Counted from the stretch's first letter, positions 52,192 through 63,740 are shown. The stretch is 64,000 bases of DNA from Amycolatopsis tolypomycina (GCF_900105945.1 NZ_FNSO01000004.1:7630001-7694000); one strand, 5' to 3'. Program-made: numbers and translations. Notes: generated by a model not told the origin, from the letters alone.

Positions 52192-52821
52192 TCAGCTGCC
52201 CTTGTGGCCGCTCTGGTATTCCTTCGTCACGATGACGATCACGCCGGGGCTCGCGCTCTGGATGCCTTCGAAGCGCGGCTCGGCCTTGATGCCGAACTCC
52301 TGCGCGAGCTGCTTGGCCGCGGCTTCCTCGTCGGTGCCCGGGCGGTAGAACGCCGTGGTCGTCGGGATGATGCCCTGCGAGTAGTTGCTGACCTCGTTGA
52401 CGTTCCAGCCGCTGCCGCGGAAGTCCTCGGCCGCACGGTCGGCCAGGCCCTTGATCGTCGAGTTGTTGAACACCCGGACGGTCACCCACTTGTTGGACGC
52501 CTGCTGGTCGCCACCCGGCTGGCCGGGCTGACCGGGGCCGGCCGACGTCGGCTGCCCGGACGGCGGCGTGCTCGGCGGCGGCGGGGTGGGCGAAGGCGGG
52601 GTCGTCGATGTCGACGGCGGTGTCGCCGAAGAAGACGAGTTCGACGACGGCGCCGAGGACGTGCCCGGCGACGTCGGCGTGCCGCTCGGCCCCGCTTCGT
52701 TCGACCCGTCACCCCCGCCGAGCGCGGTGATCCCGCCGATGACGGCGGCCACGATGGCCACGCCGACCAACGCGACGCCCGCGGCCTTCATCGGCCGGGA
52801 CATTCCCGAAAACACACTCAT
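52192..52821 (-). CDS. Membrane-anchored LytR C-terminal (LytR_C) domain protein
   Basis: A 209-residue protein. After a short cytoplasmic start, one span (AAGVALVGVAIVAAVIGGIT) and a Ser/Thr/Pro-rich linker (about 40-115), the C-terminal LytR_C domain reads WVTVRVFNNSTIKGLADRAA, GIIPTTTAFYRPGTDEEAAA and ASPGVIVIVTKEY. LytR_C domains accompany cell-wall ligation enzymes. The M. tuberculosis counterpart by position and pattern is Rv0431. The ATG overlaps the DUF3263 gene's TGA (ATGA, 52818-52821). Confidence 0.9.
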   Translation of the reverse strand: MSVFSGMSRPMKAAGVALVGVAIVAAVIGGITALGGGDGSNEAGPSGTPTSPGTSSAPSSNSSSSATPPSTSTTPPSPTPPPPSTPPSGQPTSAGPGQPGQPGGDQQASNKWVTVRVFNNSTIKGLADRAAEDFRGSGWNVNEVSNYSQGIIPTTTAFYRPGTDEEAAAKQLAQEFGIKAEPRFEGIQSASPGVIVIVTKEYQSGHKGS

Positions 52822-53126
52822 TTCAGCTCGATCCCCAGTCGCCGGGCGCCTCGCTTGCGCTGGCGGGCGGCGCGGGTCTTGCGCAGCCGCTTCACCAGCA
52901 TCGGGTCGGCTTCGATCGCCTCCGGCTTCTCCAGCAGCTTGTTGAGCAGCTGGTAGTAGCGCGTCGCAGACAAGTCGAAGCGTTCGCGGATGGCGTTCTC
53001 CTTCGCCCCGGCGTGTCGCCACCACTGGCGCTCGAAGGCGAGGATCTCGACCTCGCGTTCGGTCAGGCCGGGCACGGGCTTCGGCGGCGACGGCTGCGGC
53101 TCAGCCATCGACTCCGCGGCGACCAT
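52818..53126 (-). CDS. DUF3263 protein
   Basis: A 102-residue protein. The ATG at 53126 has GAGAGG 7 nt upstream. The core LTEREVEILAFERQWWRHAG and AKENAIRERFDLSATRYYQL with LLNKLLEKPEAIEADP is the DUF3263 family, which looks like a helix-turn-helix domain. The C-terminus is Arg/Lys-rich. The M. tuberculosis counterpart is Rv0430. It is coupled to the LytR_C gene and divergent from def; DNA binding is plausible but untested. Confidence 0.93.
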   Translation of the reverse strand: MVAAESMAEPQPSPPKPVPGLTEREVEILAFERQWWRHAGAKENAIRERFDLSATRYYQLLNKLLEKPEAIEADPMLVKRLRKTRAARQRKRGARRLGIELK

Positions 53127-53281
53127 CCGAGTCCCTCTCAATCGGGCGTCATGGCGAATCAGACCTAGCTCCTCCGCGGGCGCCATTCAACCACGGAAGC
53201 CACCGCCGACGTGGGCATCGACGTCGGCGCGTCACGGTCTGATGCAGGTGTACCAGAGGGGTCCGACTAAACTGGCTCGCC

Positions 53282-53860
53282 GTGACCATCCACCCCATCG
53301 TGATCGCCGGCGAACCCGTGCTGCACCAGCCGACTCGGGAGATCACCGAGTACGACGAAAAGCTGCGCACGCTCGTCGACGACATGTTCGAGACGATGTA
53401 CGCCGCCGAGGGCGTCGGCCTCGCGGCCAACCAGATCGGCCTCGACCTGCGGGTGTTCGTCTACGACTGCCCGGACGACGAAGGCGTGCGCCACAAGGGC
53501 GTCGTCGTCAACCCGAAGCTGGAGACGTCGGAGATCCCGGAGACCATGCCGGACCCGGACGACGACTGGGAGGGCTGCCTCTCGGCGCCCGGCGAGTCGT
53601 ACCCGACGGGCCGCGCGAAGTGGGCGAAGGTCACCGGCTTCGACGTCGAGGGCAACCCGATCGAGGTCGAGGGCACCGGCTACTTCGCGCGCTGCCTGCA
53701 GCACGAGACCGACCACCTGGACGGGTACATCTACCTCGACCGCCTGGTCGGCCGCCACGCGCGCGCCGCGAAGAAGATGCTGAAGCACAACAAGTGGGGC
53801 GTCCCCGGCAACTCGTGGCTCCCGCCGCGCACCCCCGAGGACGACGGCGCCGTCATCTGA
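53282..53860 (+). CDS. def: Peptide deformylase
   Basis: A 192-residue metalloenzyme that removes the N-terminal formyl group from nascent proteins. All three motifs are present: [10 protein letters not shown] (near residue 45), EGCLS (near residue 98) and QHETDHLDG (near residue 140), supplying Cys and two His to the metal. The GTG at 53282 follows a TAAACT box by 8 nt, so the transcript is probably leaderless. The C-terminal extension ([20 protein letters not shown]) is usual for actinobacteria. The position next to the DUF3263 gene matches Rv0429c-Rv0430. Confidence 0.97.
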   Translation: MTIHPIVIAGEPVLHQPTREITEYDEKLRTLVDDMFETMYAAEGVGLAANQIGLDLRVFVYDCPDDEGVRHKGVVVNPKLETSEIPETMPDPDDDWEGCLSAPGESYPTGRAKWAKVTGFDVEGNPIEVEGTGYFARCLQHETDHLDGYIYLDRLVGRHARAAKKMLKHNKWGVPGNSWLPPRTPEDDGAVI

Positions 53861-53911
53861 CCGAGCGCCCCTCAACGGAGGCGCTCCGCGCCGCAGTGCC
53901 CGTCCAACGCA

Positions 53912-53958
53912 CCCAATGTGGCGTTCGGTGCGTCCAGCGCACCGAACGCCACATTGGG
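53912..53958. terminator. Perfect 21-bp-arm palindrome between def and the convergent glucoamylase
   Basis: The arm at 53912-53932 (containing CCAATGTGGCGTTCGGTGCG) pairs exactly with 53938-53958 around TCCAG, and weaker pairing continues outward on both sides. It sits between two convergent stop codons. It is very likely a bidirectional transcription end and also looks like a member of a dispersed intergenic repeat family. Confidence 0.75.
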
Positions 53959-53969
53959 GCGTTTGGGAC

Positions 53970-56135
53970 TCAGCAGCCGAGGAAGTGGCAGCGCACCACC
54001 TGCGGCGTCTCCAGCACCGAGCCCGCCTTGACGTCCCAGGCGAGGCGGACGTACTGGGCGTGCGTCCAGGCCAGCGGGGTCGCCGACGTGTTCGGCGTGC
54101 CTGCCGGGAAGCCGGTCTGCCCGGACGGCGGGTTCTCGTCCCACACCTGCTCCGGCATGGTCTCCGCCGAGCTGCTCACCCGGCCGAGGTCACGCAGCCG
54201 CCGCGCGGCCGACGCACTGTCGCCGAGCGCCAGCTCGTACTCGCCGCGTTCGCCGGCGAGCAGCGGCCAGAGCCTGCCGAACGTGGTGCGGCTCTCCGCC
54301 GGGAACGTGTAGTCCCACGGCGAGCCGTCGGCCTGCTCGCCGTAGCCGTCCTTCGTGTAGCGGTGCCAGAACTGCCCGGTCGGCGTGGTGAACGCGATGT
54401 CGGAGTCGGTGACGCGCACGCTGTTGCGGATCACCGGGTCGTCGGCGCGGTAGATGCCGAGCCGGACCAGGTCGAGGAAGCCCGCGTCGGTGACCGCGCG
54501 CTGGTCCATCGTCACGCTCGAGTTGCCGAGGTTGTACGTCGTCCCGTTGTTCGCGTTGGCGTCCTTGGTGAGCCGGACGAAGTACGGGTCCTTGGACAGC
54601 GGCCCGTTCGAGGTGACCGTCTGCTTCGGCAGGTCGGCCTTCATCTTGTCGGCCGCGGCGAGGTAGCGGGCGGCGTCGGCAGCCGCGCCGTTGTGCTTCG
54701 CCAGGTCGGCGGCGCAGACGAGCCCGGCGATCACCGAGGCGATCGTCGACGGGGACCAGCCGTCCTGCTCCTCCCAGCGCTCCTGCTGGGTGTACGGCGA
54801 CGGCTGCCCGTTCGGCCCGCGGTAACCCAGGATGAAGTCCGCGGCCCTGCGGACGCCGGGCCACAGGTCGTTCCGGCCGAGCTGCTGGGCGAGCACGATC
54901 GGGAACGCGGTCTCGTCGAGCTGGATCGACGTCCAGTACGGGACGCCGTCGACGCGGCTGTTCTGCGGCATGTGCCCGTCGGGCTGCTGCTGCGTGCCGA
55001 ACATGTACGTGACCGCGCGGTTCGCGGCCGCCGTGTCGCCGCCGGCGGCCAGTCCGGTGGCGATCTGGTAGAGGTCACGCGGCCAGACCAGGTGGTAGGT
55101 GCCGGACGGCGACCACTCCGGGTCGTTGTTGCCGAACCGCCACGGCATGCTCGGCGACGCGATGAAGGCGCCCGGGTGGTGCTTGTCCTCGCTCGCGGCG
55201 AGCGTCAGCATCGAGGCCTTGTAGAGGTCGCGTTCGGCGTCGGTCTTCAGCGACGACGGCGGCTTGCCGATCCCGCGCAGGTACTGCTGCCAGCCGCGGT
55301 CGTAGGCACGCGTGATGTCGCGGACCCCGCGTCGCTGGGACGCCTGCGCGCTCTTCAGGGCGTCGACGGCTTTCGCGCCCATGCCGAGGGCGAGGGTGAC
55401 GTGCCGGTTCCGGACGCCGTCGGCGTTCGTCTGCCCGGTCAGCACGACGTTGCCCTTGGCCGCGGTGTCGTAGGCGGCCAGCTTGAACGTCTTGGCGAGC
55501 TGCGTGTTGCCGTCGGACGCGCCCGCGTAGCCGACGCTCGTCCTGGTGAACGCGGGCTTCGCGGTGAGCGCGGCGGCGTTGGCCGCGTCCTGCGCGGTGA
55601 CGGCGTCGCCCGTTCTGGTGGCGGAGTCGTCGGAGCCGTCGTTGGTCAGGTCCGGGTCGGCGACCGCGTAGAGCTGGTAGGGCCGCCCGGTGAGCGACCG
55701 GAAGTCGACGTCGACCAGCACGGTCGTGGCAGCCGGGTCCGTGACGTAGGTCTTGCGGAGGCGCCAGCGGTGCTGGTCGTCGGTGATGGTCTGTTCGTAG
55801 GTGAGACTGTCGTCGTCGGTCCGCCGCACCTGCTGCGACTTCGCCGAGTAGTCGGTGACGGCGAAGCTGCGGCCGTCCGTGACGACGAAGTTCAGCGAGC
55901 GGACACTGGGCGTCGACAGGTCCGGGTAGTAGACCTCGGACATCTGGCCGCCCTGGAGGGTGAACCAGACGTTGCTGGACCGGTCGTGCGCGGTCCCGAA
56001 GCCCGTCTTGTTCGCGGGCAGCCAGCTGGGATGGGCCCCGGGCGCGCCGGGAGCCTCGCCCTGAGCTGCCGCGATCCCCGGGATCAGTCCGGTGACCAGC
56101 AGCCCGGCGAGGGCGCCGAACATGAGTTTGCGCAT
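53970..56135 (-). CDS. Secreted GH15 glucoamylase-like glycoside hydrolase
   Basis: A 721-residue exported enzyme. The signal peptide MRKLMFGALAGLLVTGLIPG is cleaved near residue 24. An N-terminal beta-sandwich (about 40-290, FGTAHDRSSNVWFTLQGGQM) precedes the (alpha/alpha)6 catalytic domain: YHLVWPRDLYQIATGL, YWTSIQLDETAFPI, ERWEEQDGWSPSTIAS with the probable general acid, WHRYTKDGYGE and MPEQVWDE with the probable base. This two-domain order is that of bacterial glucoamylases and glucodextranases, which release glucose from the non-reducing end. The exact glucan cannot be told. A 9-bp inverted repeat lies just upstream. Confidence 0.94.
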   Translation of the reverse strand: MRKLMFGALAGLLVTGLIPGIAAAQGEAPGAPGAHPSWLPANKTGFGTAHDRSSNVWFTLQGGQMSEVYYPDLSTPSVRSLNFVVTDGRSFAVTDYSAKSQQVRRTDDDSLTYEQTITDDQHRWRLRKTYVTDPAATTVLVDVDFRSLTGRPYQLYAVADPDLTNDGSDDSATRTGDAVTAQDAANAAALTAKPAFTRTSVGYAGASDGNTQLAKTFKLAAYDTAAKGNVVLTGQTNADGVRNRHVTLALGMGAKAVDALKSAQASQRRGVRDITRAYDRGWQQYLRGIGKPPSSLKTDAERDLYKASMLTLAASEDKHHPGAFIASPSMPWRFGNNDPEWSPSGTYHLVWPRDLYQIATGLAAGGDTAAANRAVTYMFGTQQQPDGHMPQNSRVDGVPYWTSIQLDETAFPIVLAQQLGRNDLWPGVRRAADFILGYRGPNGQPSPYTQQERWEEQDGWSPSTIASVIAGLVCAADLAKHNGAAADAARYLAAADKMKADLPKQTVTSNGPLSKDPYFVRLTKDANANNGTTYNLGNSSVTMDQRAVTDAGFLDLVRLGIYRADDPVIRNSVRVTDSDIAFTTPTGQFWHRYTKDGYGEQADGSPWDYTFPAESRTTFGRLWPLLAGERGEYELALGDSASAARRLRDLGRVSSSAETMPEQVWDENPPSGQTGFPAGTPNTSATPLAWTHAQYVRLAWDVKAGSVLETPQVVRCHFLGC

Positions 56136-56152
56136 ATCAACCCCACAGAAGA

Positions 56153-56178
56153 TCGCTTCTGCACCGTTACAGAAGCGA
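56153..56178. promoter_or_regulatory. Perfect 9-bp inverted repeat upstream of the glucoamylase
   Basis: TCGCTTCTG (56153-56161) and CAGAAGCGA (56170-56178) are exact reverse complements with an 8-nt spacer, starting 18 bp upstream of the glucoamylase ATG in the region shared with the divergent HtrA-like gene. It could be a repressor operator or a 5'-leader hairpin. Confidence 0.5.
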
Positions 56179-56335
56179 CTTGGCAGTCTGCCGCCGATCC
56201 TTCACCGACGCATGGTCCGATCCGGTGAACCACTGACCGTCACCGGTCCGGCCTGCGGTTCACGGACAGCGAACGGACTTCCCCGGCCGATCGGCGCACA
56301 CTTGTAGTAGCTGCAACGCTGTAATCGAGGTGCGC

Positions 56336-57247
56336 ATGGACGAGGCGATGGACGCGTACTCGCTCGCGGTCAGCACGGTCGCCAGGACGGTCACCCCGCA
56401 CGTCGCCGGGGTGCAGCTCGCGCGGGGCAGCGGCTCCGCCGTCGTCTTCGCCGATGACGGGCACCTGCTCACCAACGCCCACGTCGTCGGCGACCACCGG
56501 ACGGGGGTCGCCACCTTCGCCGACGGCAGCGAAGCGCCCTTCGACGTCGTCGGGGCCGATCCGCTGTCGGACCTCGCCGTGCTGCGGGCCCGGGGTGAGA
56601 CGCCGGCCGCCGCCGTGCTCGGGGATGCCGATCGGCTCGTCGTGGGGCAGCTCGTCGTCGCCGTCGGGAATCCGCTCGGGTTCTCCGGGACCGTCACCGC
56701 CGGGGTCGTCAGCGCGCTCGGGCGGGCGCTGCCGGTGCGGCAGGGGCGCACCACGCGCGTGATCGAGGACGTCATCCAGACCGACGCCGCGCTCAACCCC
56801 GGCAACTCCGGCGGCGCGCTCGCCGACTCCGCCGGCCGGGTCGTCGGCGTCAACACCGCCGTCGCCGGGTTCGGGCTCGGGCTGGCCGTGCCGATCAACG
56901 CGACCACGCGGCGGATCATCGACACGCTCGTCGTCGAGGGCCGGGTGCGGCGGGCGTACCTCGGTGTCGTCGGCGTGCCCGCGCCGCTGCCGGACGACGT
57001 CGCCGAGCGCACCGGGCAGAGCGCCGGGCTGCGGGTGCACGAAGTCGTCGCCGGCGGACCCGCGGACCGGGCGGGCCTCAAGAAGGGCGACCTCGTGCTG
57101 ACCGTCGGGCGCACGCGCGTGTCGGACGCGCAGGGCATCCAGCGCCAGCTGTTCGCCGAAGTGATCGGCACCGCACTGCCGATCACCGTGCTGCGCAACG
57201 GAGCCATGGTCGACGTCTACGCCACCCCGGCAGAGTTGGTCGGCTGA
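56336..57247 (+). CDS. HtrA/DegP-like trypsin-type protease with PDZ domain, no membrane anchor
   Basis: A protein of about 303 residues. The ATG at 56336 has GAGG 5 nt upstream; a GTG two codons earlier is possible. The catalytic triad is clear: His in LLTNAHVVGDH, Asp in PLSDLAVL and Ser in NPGNSGGALADSAGRVVGVN. A single PDZ domain follows (about 215-300: AGLRVHEVVAGGPADRAGLK). Unlike most actinobacterial HtrA proteins, it has neither signal peptide nor membrane span, so it should be cytoplasmic unless exported in another way. It precedes the thiamine riboswitch but is probably transcribed separately. Confidence 0.92.
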   Translation: MDEAMDAYSLAVSTVARTVTPHVAGVQLARGSGSAVVFADDGHLLTNAHVVGDHRTGVATFADGSEAPFDVVGADPLSDLAVLRARGETPAAAVLGDADRLVVGQLVVAVGNPLGFSGTVTAGVVSALGRALPVRQGRTTRVIEDVIQTDAALNPGNSGGALADSAGRVVGVNTAVAGFGLGLAVPINATTRRIIDTLVVEGRVRRAYLGVVGVPAPLPDDVAERTGQSAGLRVHEVVAGGPADRAGLKKGDLVLTVGRTRVSDAQGIQRQLFAEVIGTALPITVLRNGAMVDVYATPAELVG

Positions 57248-57289
57248 CTTGAGTATCGCGCTCCGGCGTGGCATGGTCGGAGGCACAAC

Positions 57290-57392
57290 ACCAACGCGGG
57301 AGCTCGCGCCATGGCGGGCTGAGAGGGTGACTTGCGTTTCGCAGGCGTCACCGACCGCATGAACCTGACCGGGTAATGCCGGCGTAGGGAGT
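57290..57392 (+). promoter_or_regulatory. TPP (thiamine pyrophosphate) riboswitch upstream of thiC
   Basis: The thi-box core is unmistakable: GGGCTGAGAGGGTGA, then ACCGCATGAACCTGACC and GGGTAATGCCGGCGTAGGGA, in the normal order and spacing. Binding of TPP is expected to shut down thiC-thiD expression. The element ends about 10 nt before the thiC TTG and overlaps its ribosome site (GGGAG), which favours translational control. Stem boundaries are approximate. Confidence 0.95.
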
Positions 57393-57394
57393 GA

Positions 57395-59835
<2,441 letters not shown>

Positions 59836-59907
59836 ACCGCGCGCGGCCGGCACCGCGTCAGCGGATCCGCGGAACCGATTCCGCGAAAAATGTGCGATTC
59901 TGTCCCG

Positions 59908-62694
59908 ATGGGGAGAACGGAACCGCTCGGCTTTCTCGGCGCCGACGTCCTGGTGAAGCTGATCGGTGCGTTGTGCCTGCGGCCGCGGTTCGGCGACCGG
60001 CCGCGGAAGCTCGACGAACAGTGCGAGTGGGCCGAATACCAGGACGAGCGCTCGGAACGGCGTGGCCTGCCGATGGTGTGCCTGGTCCGGCCGCCGGAAA
60101 ACGCGGATGTCATGGCCGCCGTCGCCGACCGGCTCAAGACCGCGAAACCGCACGGCAGCATCCGGTACGCGAACCCGGGGCTCGCCGAGCACGAAGGCCG
60201 CGACGAGGCGGGGCCGGCGACCGCCGACTCCGTCACCGTCGTCCGTGACATCCTGCGCGAGGCGCGGAAAGAACTCGGCGACAGCGCGAAGGCGCACACC
60301 AGCAGGCTGCCGTTCCCCCTGTTCGACCTCGTCTACTGGCTGATGCTGCAGGACTACGACGGCCGCGACGACCCCGACGGCGCCCTGCGGCACGCCATCC
60401 GGCGGATCAGCCTCGCCGAGCGGTTCAGCTCGTCGGCCCAGGACGCCGTCAAGGAACTGCCGGAGAACCAGGGCGTCTGGAAGATCTTCTCGCTGCTCGT
60501 GCGCGGGCTGACCCTGCTGACCTTCCGGATCGCGGTCACCGGGCGGGTGCCGGTGCTGTCCGGCCGGTACCGCTGGTTCCTGCGGCAACCGCACCTGGCC
60601 CCGGAGATGTCCGGCAGCTTCGTCCGGTTCGCCCGGCGGCTCACCGAGGGCCAGTGGCAGGAGGAGGCCCCGGAGTACGTCTGCCGCCTGCTGCTCAACG
60701 CCTTCCTCGAAGACCTGCGGCGCGCCTACCGGCTGCGGCCGTGGCGCGTGTGGCGGCGGCGCCGGATGACCTACCCGGTCCTGCTGCTGGACGAGGTGAG
60801 CGTCGGCAACGGCGGCTACCGCCTGCTGGAACTGGTCAACTCGGTGCGCAACCAGGTCGGGCGATTCGACCCGCTCCTGGTGGTCAGCGCCAGCCCCGCG
60901 CCGCCGCCGGACGCCGAACCGACCCCGCATCGCCCGCAGTTCCAGGCGGAGCAGGCGCGGGCGGCCTACACGGCCTGGCAGAACCAGCTCGAACGCGACC
61001 GGCGTGAGCGCCGGCCGACCGCCTGGTACCTGCCGATCGGCATCCGCCCGCCCGCCGAAGCCGACGAGTCCCGGATCCGGCAGATGCTGCAGACCCTCGG
61101 CCACGACTACCGGTTCCGCAGGCAGGTCCGGCCGCCGTGGTGGGCGAGCCGGTGGACGCGGATCGGCGTGCCGGTCGTGGTGGTGGCGCTGGTCGCCGGC
61201 TTCGTCGCCTACCGCTACCAAGACACCTACGCCGCGCACTGCGGCTCCGACAGCCCGTGGCTCGTGTGGACGGGCGGCGAATGCATCGGCACCACGGACG
61301 GCGCCCAGGACATCTTCCAGCCGTCGAACGCGACGATCCGGCAGGTCGAAGCGGTGGTGCTCGACCAGAACCACCGCGCGGAGGAGCTGCACCGGGCCCG
61401 CCCGGAGCGGCCCTACATCACGCTCGTCGTGATGCAGGCCCTGACTTCGTCCAACAACCTCGCGGAAGGGCTGACCTCCGAACGCGAAACGCTGGAGGGG
61501 GTCGCGGTCGCCCAGCTGCGGCAGCTGAACGCGCCGGGTTCGGCCGACCCGATCGTCCGGCTGCTCATCGCCAACGCGGGGCGCAACATGCGCCAGGGCG
61601 TGCGGGTGGCGCACCTGCTGCGGCAGCAGGCCGAGCAGGACAAGAGCATCGTCGGGGTGGTCGGGCTGGACATGAGCAGCGAGCCGACCCAGCAGACCAT
61701 CGCCGCGCTGACCAACGCCGGGCTGCCGATGGTCGCCTCGACGCTGTCCGCGGATCCGCTGGCCGACCTGAACCCGATGTACTTCCAGGTGAGCCCGCAG
61801 AACCGGCGCGAGGCCGCGGTGGCGGCCGGGTTCGCCGAGCAGCTGCCGGGCCCGCGCACGGTCCGCGTCTACTACTCCGACGACAACGCCGACGTGTACA
61901 GCACCAACCTGCGCGACGACGTACTGCAGTCGTTCCGGGACAAGGGTTTCCAGGCCGAAGCGCGGGCGTTCACCCCGGACGGCGGCCTCGGCGGGCCGGC
62001 CGCGCACCTGCGGTACGGCGAGACCCTCGTGGGCAACGCCGGCGCCGCGGGCCGCGACATCTGCTCGTTCGACGGTATCGCGTTCTTCGCCGGCCGGGGC
62101 GTGCCCGACTTCGGCCAGTTCCTCAGCGGCGCCGCGCAATGCGGCAGCCGGGCCACCGTGATCGGCGACGACGACGTCTCGCGGTTCGTCGCCGACCAGG
62201 GCGAACGCCGGCGCATCCGGGCGCTGCCCTACTACTACCTGTCGTTCGCGACCGCGCCGGTCACCGCGCCGAAGGGCGTGGCGATCGACTTCTACACGAC
62301 ACTGGACCAGGTGCTGTTCCCGTTCGAGCAGACGCCGGAGGGCCGCTCGTACGACGGCTATGCGGCGCTGGCCTACGACGCCGCGCAGGTGATGATCGTC
62401 GCGGCGGCGTACCTGCGGGAGACGGCGGCCGAGATCCCGGTGACACCCGGGGCGATCTGGCGCGAGATCACCGCCATCCACACCTCGCGCCCGGGTGCCA
62501 AGCAGGTCAACAAGTATCTCGAAGGCGTCACCGGCACCATCGACTTCGGCGGTGACATCAGCCGGAACGTGCCGCAGAACAAGCCGGTCGCGGTGATGGG
62601 CGTGGTGGACGGCGAAGTCGACAAGTCGATGCACGGCTTCTGCGGGGCCGCCGACGGCCCCACGTCCGACACCTGGTGCCCGCCCGACCCCTGA
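59908..62694 (+). CDS. Membrane receptor-like protein: degenerate P-loop domain, one membrane span, periplasmic-binding domain
   Basis: A protein of about 928 residues. The ATG at 59908 is 6 nt after a GATTCT box (leaderless); an ATG at 59890 is possible. Residues 1-415 are cytoplasmic: the strand LPMVCLV is followed by RPPENADVMAAVADRL where a Walker A loop would lie, but no GxxxxGK is present, and YPVLLLDEVSVGNGGYRLLE resembles a Walker B. One span (IGVPVVVVALVAGFVAYRY) leads to an extracellular type 1 periplasmic-binding fold (SIVGVVGLDMSSEPTQQTIA, VRVYYSDDNADVYSTNL, SYDGYAALAYDAAQVMIVAA). It looks like a branched-chain-amino-acid-type binding protein welded to an intracellular signalling domain. 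No permease genes accompany it. Confidence 0.85.
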   Translation: MGRTEPLGFLGADVLVKLIGALCLRPRFGDRPRKLDEQCEWAEYQDERSERRGLPMVCLVRPPENADVMAAVADRLKTAKPHGSIRYANPGLAEHEGRDEAGPATADSVTVVRDILREARKELGDSAKAHTSRLPFPLFDLVYWLMLQDYDGRDDPDGALRHAIRRISLAERFSSSAQDAVKELPENQGVWKIFSLLVRGLTLLTFRIAVTGRVPVLSGRYRWFLRQPHLAPEMSGSFVRFARRLTEGQWQEEAPEYVCRLLLNAFLEDLRRAYRLRPWRVWRRRRMTYPVLLLDEVSVGNGGYRLLELVNSVRNQVGRFDPLLVVSASPAPPPDAEPTPHRPQFQAEQARAAYTAWQNQLERDRRERRPTAWYLPIGIRPPAEADESRIRQMLQTLGHDYRFRRQVRPPWWASRWTRIGVPVVVVALVAGFVAYRYQDTYAAHCGSDSPWLVWTGGECIGTTDGAQDIFQPSNATIRQVEAVVLDQNHRAEELHRARPERPYITLVVMQALTSSNNLAEGLTSERETLEGVAVAQLRQLNAPGSADPIVRLLIANAGRNMRQGVRVAHLLRQQAEQDKSIVGVVGLDMSSEPTQQTIAALTNAGLPMVASTLSADPLADLNPMYFQVSPQNRREAAVAAGFAEQLPGPRTVRVYYSDDNADVYSTNLRDDVLQSFRDKGFQAEARAFTPDGGLGGPAAHLRYGETLVGNAGAAGRDICSFDGIAFFAGRGVPDFGQFLSGAAQCGSRATVIGDDDVSRFVADQGERRRIRALPYYYLSFATAPVTAPKGVAIDFYTTLDQVLFPFEQTPEGRSYDGYAALAYDAAQVMIVAAAYLRETAAEIPVTPGAIWREITAIHTSRPGAKQVNKYLEGVTGTIDFGGDISRNVPQNKPVAVMGVVDGEVDKSMHGFCGAADGPTSDTWCPPDP

Positions 62695-62700
62695 GCGCGG

Positions 62701-63711
62701 CTAGCCCCGGGCGACCACCTGCGGCAGCACCGTCGTGAGCCCGGTCCAGTCCGCGGTCACCACCGACGCGTGCTGCTTCGCCAGGTCGGCCACGCGCTGG
62801 TTGGCCTGGTCGACCGTCGGATTGTGGCCGTCGATGGCCGGGGCGACGTTCTGGGCGTCGGTCATCACGAGGTAGTAGTGGTTGGCGTCGTACCACCACG
62901 GCCCGGTCTGGGTCACCCAGGCGTTCGCGTCGCCGTCGAACACGACGAACCACGGCTTGAGGTCGGCGGTGTACTTGTCCCGCGGGTCACCGCCGGCCGC
63001 GCCGTGCACGGTCGGGAAGATGTTCGCGTCGCCGATGCGGCCCGCGTTCTTGAGGCCGACCAGGTAGCGCGCGTACTCGACGTCGGTCTTCAGCGTGTCG
63101 GTCGGGTTCCCCTCCTCGACCGTGCCCGGGATGATCTCGGTGATCACCCGGCCCCGCAGGGCATCCACCGACGGCCAGTTGTCCGCCTTGGCCGCGTCGT
63201 CCAGCGTCGCGTAGCCGCCGAGGAGCTCGGCCGGGCGGAAGGCGACGCTGCCGAGGTGCGCCCGGAACGTGGCGTCCAGCTCATCGGGGCCCATGCCGGT
63301 GTTGTCGGAGAAGCCCGTCTTCATCTCGAGCTTCAGGGTGATCGGCGCGTGCCCGGGGTGGGCGGCCAGCCAGATCCGGATGTCGTCGAGGCAGTACTCG
63401 AGGTTCTTGTTCTTGCCGCCCGAGTACAGCTGCGACGCCGACGTCGCCGCGACGCAGTTGTTGTTGTTCCCCAACGGGTTCGAGTGGCTGACCTTCCACT
63501 CGTGGGTGAAGAAGTCCGGCCAGACGTCCAGCTCGATCAGCGACGAGCCGGCGTCGAGCGCCTGGGCGAGGTACCCGTAGGCGGCCGGGTCGTAGGTGTT
63601 GTGCACGCCGACGGTCGTGACGTGGGACAGCTTGGGACTGTCGGCGTTGGCCGCGGTCGCGCCGGAGAGCGTGAGCGCCGCCGCGAGGATTGCCACCGAG
63701 AAGAGCTTCAT
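62701..63711 (-). CDS. Secreted PI-PLC-like phosphodiesterase (calcium-dependent PI-PLC family)
   Basis: A 336-residue exported protein with a standard signal peptide (MKLFSVAILAAALTLSGATA) and AAGGAG-type ribosome site. The PLC-like TIM barrel shows THxHN-type VGVHNTYDP and IELDVWPDFFTHEWKVSHSN, the two conserved His of the family, then YCLDDIRIWLAAHPGHAPIT, LKLEMKTGF and a C-terminal PWWYDANHYYLV. Family members cleave phosphoinositides or related phosphodiesters outside the cell. Convergent with the receptor gene. A GAACGT/ACGTTC repeat lies just upstream. Confidence 0.87.
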   Translation of the reverse strand: MKLFSVAILAAALTLSGATAANADSPKLSHVTTVGVHNTYDPAAYGYLAQALDAGSSLIELDVWPDFFTHEWKVSHSNPLGNNNNCVAATSASQLYSGGKNKNLEYCLDDIRIWLAAHPGHAPITLKLEMKTGFSDNTGMGPDELDATFRAHLGSVAFRPAELLGGYATLDDAAKADNWPSVDALRGRVITEIIPGTVEEGNPTDTLKTDVEYARYLVGLKNAGRIGDANIFPTVHGAAGGDPRDKYTADLKPWFVVFDGDANAWVTQTGPWWYDANHYYLVMTDAQNVAPAIDGHNPTVDQANQRVADLAKQHASVVTADWTGLTTVLPQVVARG

Positions 63712-63723
63712 CCAGGCTCCTTC

Positions 63724-63740
63724 GAACGTGAGTAACGTTC
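63724..63740. promoter_or_regulatory. Short inverted repeat upstream of the PLC-like gene
   Basis: GAACGT (63724-63729) and ACGTTC (63735-63740) are separated by 5 nt, 13 bp upstream of the PLC-like start and about 77 bp before the divergent thiD-like start. Possible operator in a shared promoter region. Confidence 0.35.
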
